Shown here: positions 8,325 to 15,495 of the stretch, piece by piece
Layout: each line of letters opens with the position of its first letter
Numbering within the stretch: position 1 is the first letter of the stretch
Origin: an uncultured Eubacteriales bacterium
GTDB taxonomy: Bacteria; Bacillota; Clostridia; Oscillospirales; CAG-382
Assembly (NCBI GenBank): GCA_934479825.1
Contig: CAKSOW010000032.1
Location: forward strand, 1 to 28,241
Reading direction: 5' to 3'
DNA: 28,241 bases
Notes under the pieces: model-generated
What the model was told of the DNA's origin: nothing
Seen by the model: only the letters and a program-made list of their open reading frames with translations
The model's database searches: none
Translations under genes and position numbers: made by a program

Positions 8325-9998
8325 ATGAAACTATTAAGATATTTTGAATTTAAAAACTTAATAAACCACATAAAGACCGAAAAACTTTCTATGCGCAGAA
8401 GATTTGTTTTGTATATCATAACCGTAATCGCTATGTTTTTGGCACTTCTTTTGCTCCTTTTAAATCTGTTTGGAGTATTGAACCCCACTGACAGAGAACT
8501 TTCAGATGTTCTTGAAACACAACTTGCGACTTACTCTGAAAAAATCGAGAACGATATAGACAAAACCGCAGCGTATGCAATTTCTTTTTCCGAGCAACTT
8601 GAAGCTGATATTCAAAAATATCTGCTTCAAAACAATTTGACCTTTGATGACTTGAAAGATAGTCCTGATGCAATTGATAAATTGCAAGGAGAACTTTACA
8701 ACACTGTATATCTTAATATGCAGATGGCCCCGTCAAGCGGTGCATTTTATATTTTAAATACAACAGTCAACTCAAAAAGCGAGACTCCTTTGTGCAGCGG
8801 AATTTATCTAAAATATGTGAATTTGTATTCAGAAAATACCGCAAACAAACAATTCACTCTCTACAGAGGCACTCTCGCAACCGGCAAAAACAATGATTTG
8901 TTATTTCATAGCGGATGGCAAATCGAGTGCAAAACTGATTTCTTTGAAAATAGCGACTCGTTTTTTGCGAACAATACCCGTTATGTTTTAAGTTCTGTAA
9001 AAGAAATTCCTGAAACCTGGGAAAGCGCAAGATATGTTTTTGTTCCGATACATGATGTTAAAAAGAATATTATCGGTGTGTGCGGATTTGAAATTAACAA
9101 CCTTTATTTTCAGCTTGCGCAAAAACCTACTGACGATAGCTTAGGACATGTCGTATATGGTCTTTTGAACACAGAAAAGGGTGAAATCTCCGGACAGTTC
9201 ACATCAAGCAGCTACTATGTTTCAGAATACGAAGATGCACCCCTTAAGGTTTTTGAGAAAAACAACTTTTCTCTATTCGATTTTGGAGCAGATACTTGCA
9301 TAGGCAAAACTAAAAAGATACGTCTTGGAAGCAATGTTTTCGATGCATCCGTTATGATTACGCAGGCACAATACAACAAATATATTCAAGAAGGTCGCAG
9401 AAACATTGCTTTGATTCTTCTTGTCATTACTGTTTCTGCCATTGCTGCTTGTATGTTCCTAAGCAAAAAATATGTATCTCCCATATTAAGAAAAATAGAG
9501 CAAATTAAGACATCACAGAATTTTGGTGATGACCAAACCAAAATCAAGGAAATTGATGACCTCTTTGCTTTTCTTCGAGAAAAGGATAACCAGTATGAGG
9601 CTCAGCTTGAAGTCTTGGAGGAATCCAAGCACATTGCAGAAGAGGAAGCAACAAAAGCAAAAGCAGCATATGAAAGAGCTTTAAAGGAATACGAGCTTGT
9701 TAAATGTGAGATTGAACAGCTTTCTGAGAAACATGAAAATAACATTGTTCTTGAAGAATATGAATATTTCCTTTGCAACCTCAGTACACTTACTGCATCT
9801 GAATACAGAATTTATGAATTATATCTTCAAGGCAAAAACGGAAAACAAATTGCTGAAATTGTCGGAATTAAAGAAAACACTCTTAAATTTCACAATAAAA
9901 ACATTTATTCAAAGCTTGGAATTTCTTCCCGCAAACAGCTACTTAAGTTTGCCGCTTTAAAGCAACAGCAGGATAGAAAAGGAGAGATAAATCAATGA
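8325..9998 (+). CDS. Two-TM receptor with extracellular sensor and cytoplasmic LuxR-type HTH
   Basis: Protein of 557 residues. TM1 is at about 26-50 and TM2 at about 359-380. The roughly 305-residue extracellular region between them has Cache-like features (YVFVPIHDVKKNIIGVCGFE near 237-256). After TM2 comes a HAMP-like stretch (381-415), then a coiled coil (about 418-472, Glu/Lys/Ala heptads). A C-terminal GerE/LuxR helix-turn-helix sits at about 485-550 (LTASEYRIYELYLQGKNGKQ, then IKENTLKFHNKNIYSKLGIS). There is no kinase or receiver domain, so this is a one-component transmembrane transcription factor: ligand outside, DNA binding at the inner membrane face. It is co-transcribed with the lipoprotein and overlaps the following Xre gene by ATGA. 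Target genes are unknown; the own operon and the divergent surface operon are the obvious candidates. Confidence 0.82.
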   Translation: MKLLRYFEFKNLINHIKTEKLSMRRRFVLYIITVIAMFLALLLLLLNLFGVLNPTDRELSDVLETQLATYSEKIENDIDKTAAYAISFSEQLEADIQKYLLQNNLTFDDLKDSPDAIDKLQGELYNTVYLNMQMAPSSGAFYILNTTVNSKSETPLCSGIYLKYVNLYSENTANKQFTLYRGTLATGKNNDLLFHSGWQIECKTDFFENSDSFFANNTRYVLSSVKEIPETWESARYVFVPIHDVKKNIIGVCGFEINNLYFQLAQKPTDDSLGHVVYGLLNTEKGEISGQFTSSSYYVSEYEDAPLKVFEKNNFSLFDFGADTCIGKTKKIRLGSNVFDASVMITQAQYNKYIQEGRRNIALILLVITVSAIAACMFLSKKYVSPILRKIEQIKTSQNFGDDQTKIKEIDDLFAFLREKDNQYEAQLEVLEESKHIAEEEATKAKAAYERALKEYELVKCEIEQLSEKHENNIVLEEYEYFLCNLSTLTASEYRIYELYLQGKNGKQIAEIVGIKENTLKFHNKNIYSKLGISSRKQLLKFAALKQQQDRKGEINQ

Positions 9999-10216
9999 CA
10001 ATTGCCGATAGATTAAATAAAATAATTAAAGAACAAAACATCACAAAAGTAGAGTTCGCAAGGAGAGTCGGTATTACAGAAAATTATATCTATATACTGA
10101 CCGGCAAAGGTCGTCCCGATAAGAATCAAAACAGAGTCATTTCTCCTATGCTTGCAAAGGTTATCGCTATGGAGTTTGGATATGATGAAAATTGGGTTTT
10201 GAATGGTGATGAATAA
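9995..10216 (+). CDS. Small Xre-family helix-turn-helix regulator
   Basis: Protein of 73 residues, essentially one Xre/Cro-type HTH: IADRLNKIIKEQNITKVEFA, then RVGITENYIYILTGKG. The tail PMLAKVIAMEFGYDENWVLN is typical of phage-like repressor domains. Its ATG overlaps the TGA of the receptor gene (ATGA), indicating translational coupling and a shared function. It carries no effector domain. An intrinsic terminator directly follows. It probably modulates the same regulon as the membrane LuxR protein. Confidence 0.78.
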   Translation: MTIADRLNKIIKEQNITKVEFARRVGITENYIYILTGKGRPDKNQNRVISPMLAKVIAMEFGYDENWVLNGDE

Positions 10217-10230
10217 GTGAATATATGATA

Positions 10231-10267
10231 AGAGCCTCCGAGAACAACTCCCCGGAGGCTCTGTTTT
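10231..10267 (+). terminator. Intrinsic terminator of the SBP/LuxR/Xre operon
   Basis: A 10-bp stem AGAGCCTCCG (10231-10240) pairs with CGGAGGCTCT (10253-10262), followed by GTTTTTG. It lies 14 bp after the Xre stop codon, between convergent genes. Confidence 0.85.
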
Positions 10268-10273
10268 TGCGTA

Positions 10274-10837
10274 CTATCTACTTTCTAAAATCAGTTTTTT
10301 TGCAAGTATAAACAAGCTATTATCAACCGATGGGATGTCCCTTGCAAGAGGATCTTTTATGTATTCTACATCGGGATTAAAATCAGGTTTTACGGATTGA
10401 TAAATCCTTGTTCGAGCATTGACCTCTGCTTCTGCATAAGATATTTTACCGTATTTATAATCTTCAATTACAGGAGCGATTATCACTCTGACTTTTTCGA
10501 GATTGTTTGCATAAAAATCAGGTCGCAAGTACATATCACGATGTTGCCATATTGCAGCATTGGCTATGTCAACAAGCTCGCCATAGCTATAACCGTTTGT
10601 TTGACCGTTGAGCCAAGCACTGAAAAATATTCGGTTTGATTTTGCTCTTCCATCGGCATACCCTAAGCCGTTCTGTACCTCTGCTAAAATATCACCTATA
10701 AAATTTTCGACAATAACAATTGCTTCGTTTGTGGCATTGCAGGGTGTTGACTCTCTCGGGACCTCTGCTGCATTCACAGAAAAAGAGCTTATTAAAACTG
10801 ATACGATTGATATGATGGATATGATTGATTTTTTCAT
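10274..10837 (-). CDS. Secreted protein of unknown function
   Basis: Protein of 187 residues with a clear signal peptide (MKKSIISIISIVSV..., cleavage after VNAA, about residue 24). The mature part is predicted mostly helical, with no cysteine pair or membrane segment beyond the signal. Notable segments are GYADGRAKSNRIFFSAWLNG and YGELVDIANAAIWQHRDMYL. I do not recognise a family. GGAGG precedes the ATG, and the gene lies 20 bp behind the DUF6809-like gene in the same direction, so it belongs to the tnpV transcript and may be cargo of that mobile remnant. Confidence 0.7.
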   Translation of the reverse strand: MKKSIISIISIVSVLISSFSVNAAEVPRESTPCNATNEAIVIVENFIGDILAEVQNGLGYADGRAKSNRIFFSAWLNGQTNGYSYGELVDIANAAIWQHRDMYLRPDFYANNLEKVRVIIAPVIEDYKYGKISYAEAEVNARTRIYQSVKPDFNPDVEYIKDPLARDIPSVDNSLFILAKKLILESR

Positions 10838-10857
10838 TATATATACCTCCGTTAAAA

Positions 10858-11148
10858 CTAAATATCTTTCAGGATAAAACTGTTATCAAACAACAAACTA
10901 TCGCACATCATCATAACACCAAGTCTGAATCCTATTTTGAAATTCTCAACACTGCTTGTAGCACTTATTTCATCGCTTGCATTTACAAGCTCATTAAATA
11001 GTTTTAAGTGTTCGCCGGATAATGCGTCTTTCAGTTTATCCTCGTTAATGGTAAATGTGTTTAATGCTTTGTCATAGGGGGTAGTTTTTTTATAGCGTTT
11101 TTCATTGGGGTTTATGTTTCCGTAATACAATTCTTCTATAAAATTCAT
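10858..11148 (-). CDS. DUF6809-like small protein
   Basis: Protein of 96 residues starting MNFIEELYYGNINPNEKRYK. That opening is characteristic of a small clostridial family I recognise as DUF6809, which is common in conjugative or integrative elements. The ATG at 11148 overlaps the stop of tnpV in an ATGA arrangement, which fixes this start against a longer in-frame extension that would run deep into tnpV. The rest (YDKALNTFTINEDKLKDALS; FKIGFRLGVMMMCDSLLF) is helical and lacks catalytic motifs. Function unknown. Confidence 0.72.
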   Translation of the reverse strand: MNFIEELYYGNINPNEKRYKKTTPYDKALNTFTINEDKLKDALSGEHLKLFNELVNASDEISATSSVENFKIGFRLGVMMMCDSLLFDNSFILKDI

Positions 11149-11531
11149 TCCGCACCCTCCACCGCATACACATATTCCGAGAGTATAAATTCTTCTGCCG
11201 AGTGATGAATGTTGTTCATAGCACCAACCCAAGCCATTTGGTCTTTTGCTTTTAGTTCTTCGGTGATGCCTTGCTTTATTGCCATATCTTTGACAAGCTT
11301 ATCAATCATCTCTTTTGCAGAAGTGTCAATTTCTTCAAGATATGCAAGCCAAGTTCCATTAAGCATCTTCATTGAGTATAGACAAGGCCTGTTTTCCTTA
11401 ATAAATATTGAGTGCAGCCTGCCATACTTCCCAATGTTGTAAACCTTCTCATCAGGTACAGTTAAGTTTGGAATATAGTAATCGCCATTTCTTACATACT
11501 CAATTCCGTTTTCAATAATTTTTTCTTTCAT
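11145..11531 (-). CDS. tnpV: TnpV-type transposon-encoded protein
   Basis: Protein of 128 residues matching the TnpV family pattern: N-terminal GIEYVRNGDYYIPNL, middle IGKYGRLHSIFIKENRPCLY, and C-terminal ITEELKAKDQMAWVGAMNNI ending in an AEEFILSEYVYA helix. TnpV genes sit in transposons and integrative elements of Firmicutes; the biochemical role is unresolved. The gene looks intact (no internal stops, AAAGGAGG ribosome site), but no transposase or recombinase is present in the window, so it marks an element remnant or an element edge. It is translationally coupled to the DUF6809-like gene. Confidence 0.78.
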   Translation of the reverse strand: MKEKIIENGIEYVRNGDYYIPNLTVPDEKVYNIGKYGRLHSIFIKENRPCLYSMKMLNGTWLAYLEEIDTSAKEMIDKLVKDMAIKQGITEELKAKDQMAWVGAMNNIHHSAEEFILSEYVYAVEGAE

Positions 11532-11603
11532 AGCATAAACGCCTCCTTTAAATTTGGTATCTTCATTTTATCAGAAGGCTTTTACTTTGACGAATGTGCG
11601 GAT

Positions 11604-11644
11604 AAAAAAGAAAAGAGGAAAACCCATTTTACTGAGTTTTCCTC
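11604..11644 (-). terminator. Intrinsic terminator downstream of the DUF3789-like gene
   Basis: GAGGAAAAC (11615-11623) pairs with GTTTTCCTC (11636-11644), a 9-bp stem with a 12-nt loop. Read on the minus strand it is followed by TTTTCTTTTTT. It would end transcripts entering from the 11.8-kb side. The rest of 11532-11789 shows no gene. Confidence 0.6.
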
Positions 11645-11789
11645 ATCTTCTTACCTCGCAATGCTCGTATTCCTATCTACTGTCCTTAGGAACACTCACA
11701 CTTTTCCGGTAGTCTTTTTTTGCTTTTCAAAAGAAAAATGTTTGTTTGTCGTTAACCGACGTTCACGCCTGCACGTTTTTCACTCTCAT

Positions 11790-11888
11790 CTACTTTCTCC
11801 GATCCGAATCGCCGCTCACAACCATGCAGCAAATGGCAGTCACTCCGATAAGCCCTCCGGCAACGAAACTGATAAGATACCCCCACAT
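11790..11888 (-). CDS. DUF3789-like membrane microprotein (32 aa)
   Basis: Short frame starting MWGYLISFVAGGLIGVTAIC and ending SGDSDRRK. It is one hydrophobic Gly-rich helix with a charged C-terminal tail containing an SGxxDRR-type motif, as in the tiny DUF3789 proteins often found in clostridial mobile elements. AAGGAG lies 8 bases before the ATG at 11888, which is an excellent spacing. It sits between the murC terminator and a downstream minus-strand terminator, upstream of tnpV. It is predicted to be an inner-membrane single-pass peptide. No function is known. Its small size makes the call less certain than its neighbours. Confidence 0.6.
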   Translation of the reverse strand: MWGYLISFVAGGLIGVTAICCMVVSGDSDRRK

Positions 11889-11903
11889 AACATTTTCTCC
11901 TTA

Positions 11904-11947
11904 TAAAAAATCCGGCTTACTGTATTAGTATGCACAGTAAGCCGGAT
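11904..11947 (-). terminator. murC intrinsic terminator
   Basis: A perfect 14-bp stem ATCCGGCTTACTGT (11910-11923) pairs with ACAGTAAGCCGGAT (11934-11947) around a 10-nt loop, followed on the minus strand by TTTTTTAT. It ends the murC transcript and marks the point where base composition changes from G+C-richer to AT-rich. Confidence 0.88.
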
Positions 11948-11970
11948 ATGTATTTCGTTTTAAAAGCGCT

Positions 11971-13332
11971 TTATGCCAATAAGAGCGGCGTGATTTTGTC
12001 AATATCTCCTGCTCCCATAGTAATAACCATGTCGCCCTCTCCGGCATGTTCCTTAACAAATCCGGCAATCGATGCAAAATCCGGAAAATACTCCGCTTCC
12101 GGCAGATATTTTCGGATATCGGCGGACGAAACACCCGTATCGTTGGTTTCCCGTGCGGCATAGATGTCCGCCATTACCACAATATCCGCTAACGCCAGAG
12201 CTTCGGCAAAGGACGGCATAAGCGCGATAAAACGCGAGTAGGTGTGCGGTTGGAAAATACAGTAGACCTTGCCGCGGCAAATGGCCTTGGCTGCCTTTAA
12301 CGTCGCACGTATTTCATCCGGATGATGGGCATAATCGTCTATCACGACCGCGCCGCCCGGCATTTCTCCCACACGTTCAAAACGGCGTTTTACTCCTCCG
12401 AATGAGGCAAGCCCTTTGCTTACTGCCTCTCCCGTAATGCCGCAGAGATAGGCCGCCGCGGCCGCCGCTGTGGCATTGGAAACGTTATGCATGCCCGGAA
12501 CGCCGGGTTTCGCGTGGCAATAGAATGCGCCGAACGCATAAATGTCAAATTCTTCATAACCGCCGCAACCGGTGATATCCGCCGCATAAAAATCGGCCTC
12601 CGGATTCTTTATGGAAAACGTATATGTCTTGGTTTCTATCCCTGCGGCCGCCTTGACCGAACCTGGACAATCGGCGTTGATAAGAGCAATATTTTCTTCT
12701 CTGCCGCTGTCGGTATCGAGATATTTGCGGAACGATGCGATGACGTTCTCCATGTTTCCGAAGAAATCGACATGGTCGAATTCACAGTTGAGCACCACAC
12801 GGATCGTCGGACGCATGGCATGATAGGAATTTTTGTATTCGCAGGCCTCAAAAACGGCGGTATCGCCGTGCCCGGCACGGTAAGTCGACCCAAGCGACGG
12901 GATCACCGCTCCGGCAAGGATGGTAGCGTCGTTATTGGCGGCTGCGAAAATGTGCGCCAACATACCGGTTGTCGTGGATTTTCCGTGTGTTCCGGCCACA
13001 CCGATCGAATGCTTGTAGCCGCCGACCAACATTCCGAGAAGTTCGGCACGCGAAAGAATTTTTGCGCCGCGCTTTTTCGCGTTGACAAATTCTGGGTCGG
13101 TTTCGGCAATAGCCGCCGTAAAAACAACGGTGTCAAACCCGTTTTGATTGTCCGGAGCGTAGGTGTAGAAAACTGGGATGTCGTTCTGCTCCAAAAGGCG
13201 TGTGTTATCGCTCGGTTTGAAATCGTAACCGGCTATCTTTATTCCGCGTTTTTTCAGAATCAACGCTAACGACGACATGCTGATGCCGCCGATTCCGATA
13301 AAATATACGCCTGAGCCGACAGGCAAATTCAT
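11971..13332 (-). CDS. murC: UDP-N-acetylmuramate--L-alanine ligase
   Basis: ATP-dependent cytoplasmic ligase adding L-Ala to UDP-MurNAc, the first peptide step of peptidoglycan synthesis. The start at 13332 (MNLPVGSGVYFIGIGGISMS) gives 453 residues, the usual length; an upstream in-frame ATG at 13425 would add 31 residues that do not fit the family. Visible motifs are the N-terminal Rossmann FIGIGGISM (11-19), the P-loop GTHGKSTTT (114-122), NCEFDHVDFFG with the Mur-ligase EFDH core, the VIDDYAHHPDE signature, and IFQPHTYSR near the C-terminal domain. It is transcribed alone from a region shared with divergent spoVG and ends at a strong terminator. Confidence 0.95.
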   Translation of the reverse strand: MNLPVGSGVYFIGIGGISMSSLALILKKRGIKIAGYDFKPSDNTRLLEQNDIPVFYTYAPDNQNGFDTVVFTAAIAETDPEFVNAKKRGAKILSRAELLGMLVGGYKHSIGVAGTHGKSTTTGMLAHIFAAANNDATILAGAVIPSLGSTYRAGHGDTAVFEACEYKNSYHAMRPTIRVVLNCEFDHVDFFGNMENVIASFRKYLDTDSGREENIALINADCPGSVKAAAGIETKTYTFSIKNPEADFYAADITGCGGYEEFDIYAFGAFYCHAKPGVPGMHNVSNATAAAAAAYLCGITGEAVSKGLASFGGVKRRFERVGEMPGGAVVIDDYAHHPDEIRATLKAAKAICRGKVYCIFQPHTYSRFIALMPSFAEALALADIVVMADIYAARETNDTGVSSADIRKYLPEAEYFPDFASIAGFVKEHAGEGDMVITMGAGDIDKITPLLLA

Positions 13333-13470
13333 AAAAGACACAACCTTTCCGTTGTTTCGCTTGAAAAACGTTTTGTCAAAGCCGAAAATAACCGTTTGAC
13401 CGGTATAAACGGCAAAAATACGCAAACAATATCTGTACGATCCGGTATCAAAGGAAAGGACTGTACAAAT
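13333..13470. promoter_or_regulatory. Divergent murC/spoVG promoter region
   Basis: On the minus strand TTGTTT (complement of 13424-13429) and TATACC (complement of 13402-13407) are 16 bp apart and could serve murC. On the plus strand TTGACC (13396-13401) with TACGCA 17 bp later is a weak candidate for spoVG, whose promoter in bacilli is sigma-H dependent. The two overlap, so they could compete. Confidence 0.35.
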
Positions 13471-13752
13471 ATGGAAATTACCGATGTAAAAATACGCAAG
13501 ACCTTTGACGATAAGCCGTTAAAGGCCGTTTTATCCGTTACTTTTGACGGCAGTCTTGCCGTACATGATGTGAAAATCATTTATGCGCGCGACAAGTATT
13601 TTGTCGTTATGCCCAGCAAAAAGACGCAGAGCGGCGAATTCAAAGACACGGTTCACCCGATCAACGCCTCTTTCCGCAAGGTGTTGGAGGACACGCTCAT
13701 TTCAGCCTATTTAAACGAGGTCGGCGCGGCGCACGAAAGCGTTCGGGCGTAG
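13471..13752 (+). CDS. spoVG: SpoVG, conserved RNA/DNA-binding regulator
   Basis: Protein of 93 residues starting MEITDVKIRK and containing LKAVLSVTFDGSLAVHDVKI, FVVMPSKKTQSGEFKDTVHP and a C-terminal helix FRKVLEDTLISAYLN. These are hallmark SpoVG features, and the length matches. SpoVG is a small dimeric nucleic-acid-binding protein first linked to sporulation septation and later to wider post-transcriptional control. The ATG at 13471 is selected by AAAGGAAAGGA upstream; a longer in-frame start would overlap the promoter region. It is divergent from murC and followed by its own terminator. Confidence 0.95.
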   Translation: MEITDVKIRKTFDDKPLKAVLSVTFDGSLAVHDVKIIYARDKYFVVMPSKKTQSGEFKDTVHPINASFRKVLEDTLISAYLNEVGAAHESVRA

Positions 13753-13815
13753 AGAAGCAAAGTTTACACGCCCTTGACTGTGTTTGGGCAGAAAACCGGA
13801 ACACAAAAGTTATTT

Positions 13816-13855
13816 CTCCCGGCGGTTTGACATTCGGCGCTGGGAGTTCTTTTTT
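13816..13855 (+). terminator. spoVG terminator
   Basis: CTCCCGGCG (13816-13824) pairs with CGCTGGGAG (13838-13846), nine pairs including one G-T, followed by TTCTTTTTT. Two bases further on lies the T-tract of the convergent SRP RNA gene (read on the minus strand), so this is a back-to-back termination zone. Confidence 0.72.
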
Positions 13856-13857
13856 GC

Positions 13858-14190
13858 AAAAAACAAACGGCCTACGATGCAAAGCAAGATCACACACCGA
13901 TGGGTCGAATATATTTCCATACACGTCCTTTGCCGGCTATGCTCAGTCCAGGTGTGCTTACGGCACATTATCCGTATCACTTAATGCTGCTCGGTTCCCC
14001 GCCTGACATGGTTCATGAGGGATAATTGCGTAAGGCCCAAACCTCAACACATAAACCGGCACGACAGGCTGCACAAAAACAACCCTCGCCGCCGGATTCC
14101 ATCCCTGCTATAGCGGATTTCAGGTACAAGACGCCGCTACTGTCCCGACTGGTGTGACCTTGCTTCATACCGTACGCCGTTGGCTGTCAG
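13858..14190 (-). ncRNA. ffs: SRP RNA, large Gram-positive type (scr/ffs)
   Basis: On the minus strand the conserved SRP core is present: ATGAACCATGTCAGG, then CGG-GGAA-CCG (GGAA tetraloop) and AGCAGCATTAAGTG (about 13981-14017). Flanking conserved blocks match the Bacillus-type scRNA as I remember it: GTACCTGAAATCCGCTATAG and GTTTGGGCCTTACGC on the 5' side, and GTGCCGTAAG and CCTGGACTGAGC on the 3' side. The termini pair: CAACGGCGTACGG (near 14170-14182) with CGTAGGCCGTTTG (near 13864-13876), continuing through AAGGTCACACC with GGTGTGTGATCTT. The closing helix is followed by T6, so it probably also acts as the terminator. The length of about 320 nt includes an Alu-domain portion, as in Gram-positives. 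The RNA partners Ffh for co-translational membrane targeting. Exact ends are approximate. Confidence 0.92.
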
Positions 14191-14226
14191 CAGAAGCAGT
14201 CATATTATTCTATGTTTTGCAGATGT

Positions 14227-14255
14227 AGTATACCATACATTTTCAAAAAAATCAA
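14227..14255 (-). promoter_or_regulatory. SRP RNA promoter
   Basis: On the minus strand TTGATT (complement of 14250-14255), a 17-bp spacer and TATACT (complement of 14227-14232). The predicted start is near 14220, about 35 nt before the mature RNA's 5' helix, which would need 5' trimming. Confidence 0.75.
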
Positions 14256-14356
14256 GTGATTTTTCCGAAAACGTAAGATTTTCCTTTTTTGCATTATAAA
14301 TCGCATGCCGTCCGGATGTTTTTCAATAATTTATTAAAAATTAAAAAATCTTTCTC

Positions 14357-14385
14357 TTGACAAGTACACTATTTGGGAGTATCAT
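14357..14385 (+). promoter_or_regulatory. birA promoter
   Basis: TTGACA (14357-14362), a 17-bp spacer and TATCAT (14380-14385). The leader of about 86 nt contains a small hairpin CGATTTT/AAAATCG (14406-14425). The remaining bases of the 13753-14477 gap between spoVG and birA hold the spoVG terminator and the SRP RNA gene with its promoter; nothing else is seen. Confidence 0.75.
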
Positions 14386-14477
14386 TATTATGAGTTGTTT
14401 TTTACCGATTTTTTCCGGAAAATCGAGAGCAACATCCGATTATCACCGCACACATCGGAACAAAGGAGGCGTTCCGC

Positions 14478-15251
14478 TTGCAATCCGAAGAATTTCTTTC
14501 CCACTTGACGACTGAGCGTTTAGGGCGGAATCTCGCCTTATTTTCGACGCTTGATTCAACAAGCTCCTACATACGCCGCAAACTTCCGTTTCTGCCGCAT
14601 GGCTTTACGGCAATCGCCGATGAACAGCTTGACGGCCGCGGACGACGCGGGAAAAGCTTTTATTCGCCCAAAAACGACGGTCTGTATTTCAGTTTTCTCT
14701 TGAAAGAGGAAAAGTACCGGAACGATCCGCTTTTCACCATCCGTATCAGCTATGCCGTATGCCGGGCCGTAGACAAATTAACCGGCACGGAAAGCGTCAA
14801 GATCAAATGGGTGAACGATCTATATGCCGGAACAAAGAAAATCGCCGGTATCTTATGCGAAGCGCCCGGAAACGAGACGGGATCGCTCATTATCGGAATC
14901 GGTGTAAATTTCACGGTTGAAAAATCACTCGTGCCGCAGGAGCTAAGGCATAAGATTGGTTCTTTGCGCGACGTGACCTCCGCAAAGCTTTCCAAAGGAG
15001 CTTTATGCGCCTATATTTTAAACGAATTGGAGGCTATGTACGGGGCGCCTTTGGATGATGAGGAGTTTCTCGCCGCTTACCGCCGCCGTTCGGCAGTCTT
15101 GGGAAAAGAGATCCAGGTTTTGCGCGAAAACACGGAATTGCGTGCCGCGGCACTGGATATCGCCCCCGACGGAGGATTAGTCGTCCGCTATCCGAGCGGC
15201 ATTACCGAAAAATTGACGGCCGGGGAGATCAGCATTCTGATAAACGGATAA
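14478..15251 (+). CDS. birA: Biotin--[acetyl-CoA-carboxylase] ligase
   Basis: Protein of 257 residues that activates biotin as biotinyl-AMP and transfers it to the lysine of biotin carboxyl carrier proteins. Motifs are LDSTSSYIRR (25-34), the biotin/ATP loop GRGRRGK (53-59), KIKWVNDLY (108-116), KKIAGIL (120-126) and GIGVNF (140-145), plus a C-terminal SH3-like part (about 210-255). It lacks an N-terminal HTH, so it is a class I enzyme and not a repressor. It starts with TTG at 14478: AAAGGAGG lies 8 bases upstream and no ATG is available near it. It has its own promoter. Confidence 0.93.
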   Translation: MQSEEFLSHLTTERLGRNLALFSTLDSTSSYIRRKLPFLPHGFTAIADEQLDGRGRRGKSFYSPKNDGLYFSFLLKEEKYRNDPLFTIRISYAVCRAVDKLTGTESVKIKWVNDLYAGTKKIAGILCEAPGNETGSLIIGIGVNFTVEKSLVPQELRHKIGSLRDVTSAKLSKGALCAYILNELEAMYGAPLDDEEFLAAYRRRSAVLGKEIQVLRENTELRAAALDIAPDGGLVVRYPSGITEKLTAGEISILING

Positions 15252-15302
15252 AGGCAAAACGGAGAAATTTCCGGTCATATCGGACAAAAAGCCAAAAAAC
15301 TC

Positions 15303-15331
15303 TTGACAATCCGTATTTTCCGTACTATAAT
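15303..15331 (+). promoter_or_regulatory. Consensus promoter of the glycerol-3-phosphate operon
   Basis: Perfect TTGACA (15303-15308), a 17-bp spacer and perfect TATAAT (15326-15331). The predicted start is near 15338, leaving a leader of about 158 nt before the first gene. Such a strong promoter in front of a substrate-induced operon fits control after initiation. Confidence 0.85.
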
Positions 15332-15378
15332 AGGCTTGCATTTTATAAAAACGTGTTTGAGATTTTGAGTCACGGCAT

Positions 15379-15429
15379 AAGCAAAAGAGTGGGAGAACTC
15401 TTTTGCTTTGTCGCGGCTTTTTTGTTTTT
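15379..15429 (+). terminator. Leader hairpin and T-rich tract, candidate GlpP-controlled attenuator
   Basis: AAGCAAAAGAGT (15379-15390) pairs perfectly with ACTCTTTTGCTT (15397-15408) around GGGAGA. T-rich sequence (TTTTTTGTTTTTTT) begins about nine bases after the stem. It lies between the operon promoter and the first gene. In Bacillus the GlpP protein with glycerol-3-phosphate allows read-through of a leader terminator upstream of glpD; the same arrangement is inferred here because glpP is the last gene of this operon. The gap between stem and T-tract is larger than in a canonical terminator. Confidence 0.6.
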
Positions 15430-15495
15430 TTGCATAAAGAAACGTCAAACGCGCATTCCTAATAAAAAAGCAAAGATAAGAAAGGAAGAACGTTT

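Noticed and set aside
11661..11928. Plus-strand frames between tnpV and murC.
   Set aside because: They run antisense to the DUF3789-like microprotein and through the murC terminator, without ribosome sites.
12487..13269. A long plus-strand open frame of 260 codons.
   Set aside because: It is antisense to murC, whose reading frame shows full Mur-ligase motifs. It is a shadow of G+C-rich codon usage.
13784..13984. A 66-codon plus-strand frame overlapping the SRP RNA.
   Set aside because: It lies antisense to a clearly conserved SRP RNA and spans the spoVG terminator.
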